From Lentisphaerota bacterium (GTDB lineage: Bacteria > Verrucomicrobiota > Lentisphaeria > Oligosphaerales > PUNB01): a DNA stretch of 5,565 nucleotides. The position numbers and the translations under genes were made by a program. The stretch covers positions 1 to 5,565 of the forward strand of contig PUNB01000208.1 in assembly GCA_003552565.1 (NCBI GenBank), given 5' to 3'. Within the stretch, counting starts at the first letter, position 1. Each line of letters opens with the position of its first letter. Below are positions 1 through 5,565 of the stretch, piece after piece. The notes beneath the pieces were generated by a model. It searched no databases and was not told the DNA's origin. It was given only the letters and a program-made list of their open reading frames with translations.

Positions 1-219
1 CACATAAGCCAGACCGCGGGGCACTTTCGCCCCCGGATACCCCCAGGGAGAGAATATCGGGGTAGTGTCTGATGTCAGGTTCCCCGTCCGTGCCGAATCT
101 CCGGGTCGCGATTGAAATTTTGCGAGCTTAGCCTGCCTGATTCCACCTGGTTTCAAAATCTTTTATGCCTGTGAAAACGATAATTCCAGGTGGTCAGGAG
201 GTATTCTGTTTTAAAATGT
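1..219. other. Non-coding or unassigned sequence at the left edge
   Basis: No gene can be supported here. Plus frame 1 is open from the edge to TGA at 70-72, but the 23 residues look like nothing recognisable. On the minus strand, a possible GTG at 22-24 opens a frame that runs off the window after eight codons, too short to judge. A GC-rich hairpin (14-22 with 29-36, one bulged base, 6-base loop) lacks a T-run. A larger imperfect hairpin at 136-198 is listed separately. Confidence 0.5.
136..198 (-). other. Imperfect inverted repeat just after the PP2C gene
   Basis: CCACCTGG (143-150) pairs with CCAGGTGG (186-193). The stem extends by five more pairs (136-140 with 194-198) across a 2-base bulge. 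Inside it, TTTCA (151-155) can pair with TGAAA (172-176). It starts 21 bases after the phosphatase stop codon. No T-run follows on the minus strand, so it is not a standard intrinsic terminator. It could act as a 3' end stabiliser or be part of another element. Confidence 0.45.
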
Positions 220-3195
220 TTATTCATTCTCCCCGAGGATTCGCTGGAAATGGTTTTTGCACTGCGCCATCTTCTTTTGAGAAAGCGGGAATTGAAGTAT
301 TTGCTGATAATCATGCCGGAGGAAATCACACCTGACCACAAATGATCTGCTTCTTTGTCGCTGAAAGAAGTGATCGTAATTGTCGGCAAAGGCATTCCTC
401 AGCATGGAAATAAACTCTTTCGCCGCCCCTATGGCGTTTTCGACATTATCCACCCTCTGGCGCAGTTGTTCCACTCGAGCTTCAGGGTCTCGATAAACAG
501 CTCCGATATCCGCATTATTATGTCGCCGGGAATTATTACGTCCGGCTCGCTTAAGATTTTCTACTTGTCTTAATTCCGGTATTGTTTCCCGCAAACCCGC
601 TAATCGCTCCAGCCTGCGATCAGTTTCGTGTTCGTCGCGAGAATAAATTCTCCTAAACAGTTTTACCAGTTGATCCGGAGTGATTACAGCAAAATTGGCT
701 TCCGTTTTTTCGGCAATTCGATCCAGGGCATGATGTAACTCTTCCATTCTCTGAATTAAACGAAGATCATCTTTGGCTGAATTAAGATCAACGGATTTCA
801 AATCCATCGCTTTTTTCATAGAAATCACATCACTTTTCAGACCCGACATTTCCCGGCTCAACGACTCCCGCCGTTCCTCATCCGCCTCCAGGGCGATCCA
901 GGAACGGGCGATATCCAGAACCTCATTATCTCCGCTCAATGCTCGGGACATCTTCGGCGAAACATCAAGCAGAATTCCCACACAATCCCAATCACCGGTC
1001 TCGAAGTAGGTTTTGTTAAGGCAACTGCGAAATTGTTCGGCATAATCACCGAGAACCTCCCAAAGGATTTTTTGCCTGGTATCCCGCAAAGAAGAGGCGG
1101 CTTCAGGAAATGATATCTTTCCCAAAGCCTCCAGACTAGTTAAAAATCCTCTGGCGATTTCCGGGTCTCTCAACGCCTCTGCTTGGGCATCAAGTAATAA
1201 TTGTTCAGTTTTTTCCGCCATTTTCCGGTGGTCATCATGAGTAATATCCTTGTAAGGCTCTTCCGCGGCGATAGCACGGCGCCAGCCTTCGACAATTCCT
1301 TCAGCTTCGACATCAGCGATAAATATCTTCTTCGGCGGCTCCGGTTCGGGTTCCAGCTCGGGCTCTGGTTCAGGCTCTGGTTCAGGCTCCGGGGTTTCAA
1401 TAACAACTTCCGGCTTGTCATCAAATTTTTCCGTCATCAGGTCCTGAACGGTGCTTTTTTCGCGATCGATTTTCTCCTGGATCGATAAAGAAACCGCTTT
1501 GGGGAACGACAATTCCGATAATCTCTCTAAACGCTTAATCTCTTTTTCCGCTTCCTCCCTTTCCTTAACCTCTGGGCGGGACAATTCCTCCAGCTGCTTA
1601 TTGGTTTTATCCGCCATCCGCTGGTATGTTTCAACGCTTACCTTGGCATAAGGTTCATCATCGGTGATCAACTGGCGCCAGGTTGCAATAAGCTCAAGTT
1701 CCTCAATATTTTCCTCAAAAAGACTTAATTGATAATGTTCCTTTATATCGTCCATTAAACGTTCGAAAGGCCAATCCGCAAGGAGCTGTTTTATGCCCTC
1801 GCGGGTTTGCAAATCTCCCGGCTTATATTCAACAAAAGCGACTACAGGATCGTCTGAATGAATAGGCTCGATTATCTCAGCGAGTTTTGCGCTTAGCTCC
1901 GCCACGGCCTGCGAGTCCTGTTCCTTCATTGCCTGACGAAACTCCAGCCACAGTTCCCGCAAATCATTTTTTCGCCGCGAAAATTCTACGACATCATCCC
2001 AGGTTTGGTAACCGGCGAATATTTCCTGACTTAATTCCACCATTCTTTCCAGCACTGTCCACTCACGTTCTTTCAAAGCAGAGCGACTTTTTTGCCGATA
2101 GTCTTGTATAAATCTCTGAATGCGCCGGTCAACCCCCGGTTCCACTCTTTCCACTACCCGCGAACGATCTTCCTCTTTTAACATATTAATCAGTTCATCT
2201 AATAATTGCTGTTCTTTATCAAAAGATTCGAATTGCTGATGAATTAATTGCTGATACTCCGCGACCGCAACCTCAATCTCCTGAGACTGCCGATAAGCTC
2301 GCCGTTGAAAAAAGACTACAGAAAACAGGGCGAACAGAACTAGAGAAAATACAGCGGCGTATCGCCCGACTTTACGTCGATATTCGCGGCCGGCAGTATC
2401 CTCTCCAATACGGACCAATACCGCCGTGACATTGTCGCGGGCGCCGCGGACTTTGGTTAATTCTATCAGTTCCCGTACTGTCTCTTCCGCCGGCACGCCG
2501 GCATTGTCAATTAAGATCTGCCTGATTTCCTCGTCTGAAACATGTCGGTTCAACCCGTCTGAGCACAACAGGTACTGGTCGTTCTCTCGAATTTTAATTT
2601 TCTCAATCTGCGGCTCAAGCCGATCCGCCATACCGACGGCGCGGGTTATCTTACCGGCAACCATTTTTAAATTTACCGACCTCTCGTCGCTCGGTAGTCC
2701 CTTCTGCTCCAGTTTCTTTTTTATTTCCGCCTCATAACTGTGTTCCGTAGAGAGTTGAGAAAGCTCTCCCGCGCGTAAACGGTAAACCCGGCTGTCACCT
2801 ATATGCCCTAATATTCCCTGCCGAGACCGACGATTGACCAGGAGGACAGAGGCAGTGCAGCCGATTTCGGCCCGGCCCTTTTCGTTTATCCAGTTTTTAT
2901 TCCGAGCCAATTCACGCAATTCATTGTGAGCTGTCAGCAAAGCAGAGGACAGAGTCTGGGGAGAAAATTCGGTGGTATCATCCGATTGTTCGGCAAGTAT
3001 TCGTAAATGTTTTTCCACAGTGGCACTTGCCACTTCACCGGCCTGAAGCCCCCCCATGCCGTCAGCCACTCCAAACACCCCCTTGGCATCGGTCATAAAG
3101 GCATCTTCGTTATGGGATCGCTTACAGCCCACATCAGAGCGGCCGGCAGTTTCGATCCGCAATGGATTCCATAAGCCGAAATTGGGAATTTGCAT
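220..3195 (-). CDS. Membrane-anchored PP2C-family Ser/Thr protein phosphatase with a long C-terminal coiled-coil and repeat region
   Basis: The first 265 residues are a complete bacterial PP2C (PrpC/Stp/PstP-like) phosphatase domain. This family removes phosphate from Ser/Thr residues, usually reversing Hanks-type kinases, with two metal ions at the active site. Visible motifs in order are SDVGCKRSHNEDA (20-32), VADGMGG (43-49, metal-binding D45/G46), GCTASVLL (112-119), GDSR (133-136), SDGL (212-215, D213) and GARDNVTAV (251-259, D254). No catalytic residue appears lost. One transmembrane helix lies at about 279-296. The flank before it is more basic than the one after, which fits a cytoplasmic phosphatase and an extracytoplasmic C-terminus (inference). 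Residues 300-991 match no domain I recognise. They are rich in charged helix and coiled coil (about 303-345, 770-835, 905-932), with a repeat pair at 506-569 and 638-701 and a Glu-Pro stretch at 600-621. Typical relatives are about 240-520 residues, so this protein is unusually long. The ATG at 3195 is chosen because the phosphatase motifs begin just after it and GGAG lies 9 bases upstream. Confidence 0.95.
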   Translation of the reverse strand: MQIPNFGLWNPLRIETAGRSDVGCKRSHNEDAFMTDAKGVFGVADGMGGLQAGEVASATVEKHLRILAEQSDDTTEFSPQTLSSALLTAHNELRELARNKNWINEKGRAEIGCTASVLLVNRRSRQGILGHIGDSRVYRLRAGELSQLSTEHSYEAEIKKKLEQKGLPSDERSVNLKMVAGKITRAVGMADRLEPQIEKIKIRENDQYLLCSDGLNRHVSDEEIRQILIDNAGVPAEETVRELIELTKVRGARDNVTAVLVRIGEDTAGREYRRKVGRYAAVFSLVLFALFSVVFFQRRAYRQSQEIEVAVAEYQQLIHQQFESFDKEQQLLDELINMLKEEDRSRVVERVEPGVDRRIQRFIQDYRQKSRSALKEREWTVLERMVELSQEIFAGYQTWDDVVEFSRRKNDLRELWLEFRQAMKEQDSQAVAELSAKLAEIIEPIHSDDPVVAFVEYKPGDLQTREGIKQLLADWPFERLMDDIKEHYQLSLFEENIEELELIATWRQLITDDEPYAKVSVETYQRMADKTNKQLEELSRPEVKEREEAEKEIKRLERLSELSFPKAVSLSIQEKIDREKSTVQDLMTEKFDDKPEVVIETPEPEPEPEPEPELEPEPEPPKKIFIADVEAEGIVEGWRRAIAAEEPYKDITHDDHRKMAEKTEQLLLDAQAEALRDPEIARGFLTSLEALGKISFPEAASSLRDTRQKILWEVLGDYAEQFRSCLNKTYFETGDWDCVGILLDVSPKMSRALSGDNEVLDIARSWIALEADEERRESLSREMSGLKSDVISMKKAMDLKSVDLNSAKDDLRLIQRMEELHHALDRIAEKTEANFAVITPDQLVKLFRRIYSRDEHETDRRLERLAGLRETIPELRQVENLKRAGRNNSRRHNNADIGAVYRDPEARVEQLRQRVDNVENAIGAAKEFISMLRNAFADNYDHFFQRQRSRSFVVRCDFLRHDYQQILQFPLSQKKMAQCKNHFQRILGENE
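1093..1680 (-). repeat. Diverged internal protein duplication in the phosphatase C-terminal region
   Basis: Residues 506-569 (1489-1680) and 638-701 (1093-1284) align without gaps at a constant offset of 132 residues. By hand count 21 of 64 positions are identical. Shared landmarks are WR at the start, then EPY, MA-KT, a LE-L pair and SFP-A-S near the end. The intervening segment holds a helical stretch and the Glu-Pro linker. The identity is far above chance but low enough that this is an old duplication of a small, probably helical module. I do not recognise the module from a named family, and its function is unknown. Confidence 0.8.
1333..1398 (-). repeat. Glu-Pro linker encoded by a short tandem DNA repeat
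   Basis: Residues 600-621 of the phosphatase are an almost regular Glu-Pro alternation with one Leu interruption, followed by two lysines. The pattern resembles the rigid Glu-Pro/Lys-Pro spacer of TonB, which spans periplasmic distance. That likeness is compositional only and does not show homology. The DNA contains two identical 12-base units (1361-1372 and 1373-1384), so slippage would add or remove four residues without shifting frame. Confidence 0.85.
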
Positions 3196-3204
3196 CGTTT
3201 ATAG

Positions 3205-3208
3205 CTCC
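3205..3208 (-). promoter_or_regulatory. Ribosome binding site of the PP2C gene
   Basis: The minus strand reads GGAG here, 9 bases before the ATG at 3195. An ATG at 3208-3210 overlaps this site and is in the same frame, but it meets TAA after three codons, so it cannot be the start. This supports the annotated start. Confidence 0.65.
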
Positions 3209-3222
3209 ATGAAAAAATACAG

Positions 3223-3334
3223 AGTGTTCACCGCTCGACGTTCGATGTTCAATGTTGCTCAATGTTCTGCGTTCTACGTTTGTTCCACGTTCAATGTTCG
3301 ATGTTCAGCGTTCGATGTTCAACATTCTGCGTTT
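3223..3334. repeat. Degenerate 7-base tandem repeat array
   Basis: On the plus strand, 15 heptamers follow a loose NNYGTTC pattern. Examples are GACGTTC, GATGTTC, AATGTTC, CACGTTC and AGCGTTC. Two partial units (3258-3260 and 3282-3285) add up to one more period, so the 112 bases equal 16 periods. GATGTTC and AATGTTC recur several times each. The unit AACATTC at 3321-3327 is closer to an inverted copy and makes a short palindrome with its neighbour. The array fills nearly all the space between the terminator of the upstream gene and the leader of the phosphatase gene. Similar GTTC-periodic arrays occur between genes in various environmental bacterial genomes (recollection). Their function is unknown to me. 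Confidence 0.85.
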
Positions 3335-3340
3335 TCCCTT

Positions 3341-3385
3341 AAAAAAATTATGCGGTGTCGACTAGACAAGCCGGACACCGCATAA
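3341..3385 (-). terminator. Rho-independent terminator of the upstream haemagglutinin-like gene
   Basis: A perfect 12-bp inverted repeat (3348-3359 and 3374-3385, arm TTATGCGGTGTC) encloses a 14-base loop. On the minus strand it is followed directly by seven Ts (3341-3347). It starts 36 bases after the TAA of the upstream gene. There is no T-run on the plus-strand side, so it acts in the minus direction only. It separates the two genes into different transcription units. Confidence 0.93.
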
Positions 3386-3421
3386 CAAAACGCCTTCATA
3401 AGCAATTTTCAGTTGATCTTA

Positions 3422-5565
3422 TTAACGATAACGTTCCGCCGTATCACCAATTTCAAATTCAATATCAATCGGCCAATCATCCGGATCCTCGGGATCTATC
3501 CTGACAACACCGAAATTCAGGAAATCGATCAGACCCAATGCCACGATATCGCGCAATTCCATATAGTTATGAATGAAATAAGCGGCATCGAACACACCGC
3601 TGCGACTTTTCATCTCCCGAACCGTCGCCAAAAAGGCATTGATCCTGGCGAATTCCAGAACAATATTCGGCGGTGCCACCCTCAAGGTATTGTCATGCAC
3701 AACCACTCCGAGAGCTTTGCCGAACTGATGGAACGCGGTATCCACATCTCCTCTGGTACTGCTCCACAACCCGCCGACTAAGTCCGTACCCTCATCCGCA
3801 CCGATATTTACGGTACGAGTACCACCTATATCAAACGGCCCGCCTTGACCGTCGGAAGAGAGTGTCCCGCCGTCGAGGAATAATGTAAGCTCCCCACCAG
3901 CGGAAAGTCCACCATCTCCAGTAACATCTCCATGGGTGCTAATGAAGGCGTCTCCAGTGGTAAACACATCCCCTGGGAATTCAATATTACTATCAGTAGG
4001 TGTAGTATCCAAAGTGAAGGAACCAACATTCATATCCCCGATAGTCGTATCCACCGTGTTTATCAGACTGATATCACCGCTGCCGCCGCCCTGCTCAATA
4101 GTGAACAAGCCGCTGAAGGCATTGCTGCCATCCTCCAGGGTTACATCATTACCATTGGTAACCAGGACCGTATCCCCGGCCGTTACCGATGCTGACTGGG
4201 TAATATCACCGCCGACCGCCAGCCACAGGTTTTCGGGAGCGTCAATGCCGGAAAGACTACTGTCATCGGAAGTGAGTGTTGAATCCATATTCACCCGACT
4301 GACATTCGCACTGACATCGGCTATATCCAGTCCGCCTTCATTATCTATGTAGACACTGTCCCCGGCACTCGCCGCCAGTTCATTTACTTGAGTGTTGATC
4401 GGGCCGAATCCGGTTCCTTCCGGCTCACCGATCGAACCGCCCGCATCCAGGAGAAGCGAGCTGGCCAGGACATTCAACTCGCCCGCACCGCGTCCGTCAA
4501 GGATATCGCGGCCGGCCCGAAGGTCCACGGTTCCGTCACCCGCATCGAGAAATCCCAGAGTAATATCGTCATCCCGAGCTTCCAGGCGAACATTCCCATC
4601 GAAAACCCCGTCGGCCTCCATAGCTATGCTGTCGCCCGCAATGTCCAGATCACCGCCCGCCGTTATATCGCCAGCAGCCCCCTGGATCACTTCATCGTCC
4701 GCCAGCACGGAAACATGCCGGCCCGCATTGACTGCGGCATTGATGATCACGTCCGCATCACGCCCGTCGGTCCGCGCTTGCAACAGCGCGTCGCCGTCAG
4801 CCCGGCCCCATTCGTCCGCATCTTCGTCATACGCGTACCCCGCTAGCACCTGCTCGTCGACCGTCAGCGTGCCATTGCGTGTTTCGATTTTGGCATGTTC
4901 ACCCGCCCATACGCCCGAAAAGATGTCCGGCTCATCATCGGGGATTTCAAGGACGCTTGAATCCATTCCAATCAGATAAACCGGCATTTCGGGTACCGAG
5001 CCAATTTTCAGATTCGTAGCGTCACTAAGATAGATGCTGCCTTTTGGAGCCAACGCGGCGAGATTAGCAATCTCGGTGCTCAGCGCATCGGCGCCGGGTT
5101 CGCCGATACCCGTGACACCCAGCAGCTGCGACTCGTTCGCCAACACATTAACATTCGAGCCATCAGCACGCGTAACGGCCCCAAGTGCCACAATCCCCAC
5201 ATCGCCCCAGTCCTCTTGCTCATTGAGCGTGTCGGCGTTTCGATCATCTAAGGTGCGCGCATCGAGAACCCCCAGAACCACGTCATTTCCTGAAATATAG
5301 CGAATATTGCCGCCGTACGTCAGCGTCGCGGCATCAGCGGCCGACACAATGTTCCCAACCCCTTCCACTAAGGGATCCGGGACAGATGCATCGTACCCGC
5401 CAAAAACCAACACTGAGCCGCGCGGATCATCCGGATCGCGGTCCGCATCGCGCAACCCTGCCGTTATGTCCGCACTCTGATCAATACCCCCTTGAGCCAG
5501 CACGTTAACATGACGCGCCGCTTCTACGCCTGTCGCAAGCACGACTTTCGAACCGTCGCCCCGCG
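3422..5565 (-). CDS. Filamentous-haemagglutinin-like secreted beta-repeat protein, 3' part only
   Basis: The frame is open from the right edge to a TAA at 3422-3424, giving 713 residues with no start. A GTG at 5540-5542 is internal, since coding-like sequence continues upstream through RGDGSKV. The protein is very rich in Gly, Asp, Ala, Thr and Val. By eye it has six lysines and no cysteine, as expected of a secreted beta-helical adhesin. Typical haemagglutinin-repeat phrases are present, such as GRHVNVLA, GDITAGGDLDIAG, VNELAASAGDSVYID and IANLAALAPKGSIYLSD. Modules recur at about residues 1-188, 272-417 and from about 446. From about residue 599 the repeats stop and a probably helical segment begins (core about 633-687), ending in an acidic tail. 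No autotransporter beta-barrel and no terminal aromatic residue are seen, so a two-partner-secretion-like or other export route is more likely (inference). The family call is firm; ligand and export partner are unknown. No partner gene lies downstream. Confidence 0.85.
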   Translation of the reverse strand, partial: RGDGSKVVLATGVEAARHVNVLAQGGIDQSADITAGLRDADRDPDDPRGSVLVFGGYDASVPDPLVEGVGNIVSAADAATLTYGGNIRYISGNDVVLGVLDARTLDDRNADTLNEQEDWGDVGIVALGAVTRADGSNVNVLANESQLLGVTGIGEPGADALSTEIANLAALAPKGSIYLSDATNLKIGSVPEMPVYLIGMDSSVLEIPDDEPDIFSGVWAGEHAKIETRNGTLTVDEQVLAGYAYDEDADEWGRADGDALLQARTDGRDADVIINAAVNAGRHVSVLADDEVIQGAAGDITAGGDLDIAGDSIAMEADGVFDGNVRLEARDDDITLGFLDAGDGTVDLRAGRDILDGRGAGELNVLASSLLLDAGGSIGEPEGTGFGPINTQVNELAASAGDSVYIDNEGGLDIADVSANVSRVNMDSTLTSDDSSLSGIDAPENLWLAVGGDITQSASVTAGDTVLVTNGNDVTLEDGSNAFSGLFTIEQGGGSGDISLINTVDTTIGDMNVGSFTLDTTPTDSNIEFPGDVFTTGDAFISTHGDVTGDGGLSAGGELTLFLDGGTLSSDGQGGPFDIGGTRTVNIGADEGTDLVGGLWSSTRGDVDTAFHQFGKALGVVVHDNTLRVAPPNIVLEFARINAFLATVREMKSRSGVFDAAYFIHNYMELRDIVALGLIDFLNFGVVRIDPEDPDDWPIDIEFEIGDTAERYR
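4268..5563 (-). repeat. Tandem beta-repeat modules within the haemagglutinin-like protein
   Basis: Numbering residues from the first complete codon at 5563, segment A (about 1-188) and segment B (about 272-417) share an ordered series of motifs. These are GVEAARHVNVLA / AVNAGRHVSVLA, then ITAG in both, GNIRYISGNDVVLGVLDA / GNVRLEARDDDITLGFLDA, VNVLA / LNVLA, GIGEPG / SIGEPEG, and GSIYLSDATNLKIGSV / DSVYIDNEGGLDIADV. The spacing between matching motifs falls from 264 to about 227 residues along the alignment, so B is the shorter copy. A third, shorter match (DITQSASVTAG, about 453-463) begins another module. The order of the motifs supports duplication of a whole module rather than independent coils. 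Confidence 0.75.

Noticed and set aside
14..36. GC-rich hairpin near the left edge as a terminator
   Set aside because: The stem is short with a bulge, and no T-run follows on either strand.
216..335. Small plus-strand frame after an AGGAGG sequence at 196-201
   Set aside because: The spacer to the ATG is 14 bases, too long, and the frame runs antisense into the 3' end of the phosphatase gene with no recognisable product.
3213..3245. Possible minus-strand promoter (TCGAAC, 18 bases, TGTATT)
   Set aside because: It matches only 3 of 6 and 4 of 6 consensus positions, and the -35-like part is simply an array unit, so it is not distinguishable from chance.
3223..3334. CRISPR array
   Set aside because: The period is 7 bases with no spacers of usual length, so it does not have the repeat-spacer plan.
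3056..3385. Plus-strand open frame of 109 codons crossing the heptamer array
   Set aside because: Its first part is antisense to the phosphatase gene and the rest is the array itself translated into a 7-residue pattern, running into the terminator stem. It would be a spurious hypothetical protein.
4388..4979. Two long overlapping plus-strand open frames of 152 and 195 codons
   Set aside because: They lie antisense to the haemagglutinin-like gene in its GC-rich part. Their products are Ser/Pro/Arg-rich low-information sequence without domains, as expected for shadow frames.

Overview
The window holds two protein-coding genes, both read on the minus strand, separated by an intrinsic terminator and a short-period repeat array. 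It looks like bacterial chromosomal DNA of moderate and uneven GC content, probably from a Gram-negative, environmental-type genome. The upstream gene encodes a filamentous-haemagglutinin-like secreted beta-repeat protein, which implies an outer membrane. The spacer carries a 7-base tandem array whose translation gives 'MFNV/AFDV'-like repeats. I associate such arrays with Verrucomicrobiota, Kiritimatiellota, Lentisphaerota and related genomes, but that is recollection and only a weak taxonomic hint.

Layout from right to left, in the direction of transcription. From 5565 down to 3422 lies the 3' part of a large, acidic, glycine- and aspartate-rich surface protein. Its reading frame is open through the window edge, so the start is missing. 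It is built from diverged repeat modules and ends in a non-repetitive, probably helical C-terminal segment. A strong rho-independent terminator (3341-3385) follows. A 112-base array of degenerate heptamers (3223-3334) then lies between this terminator and the next gene. From 3195 down to 220 is a complete 991-residue membrane-anchored PP2C-family Ser/Thr phosphatase. It has an intact N-terminal catalytic domain, one transmembrane helix and a C-terminal region of almost 700 residues with coiled coils, an internal repeat pair and a Glu-Pro linker. Positions 1-219 contain no gene I can support, only two possible hairpins.

The terminator argues that the two genes are separate transcription units, and I see no direct functional link between them. 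No partner kinase, forkhead-associated domain protein or secretion partner is visible. I do not see a complete previously undescribed system. The most unusual parts are the C-terminal architecture of the phosphatase and the heptamer array in its probable 5' leader.
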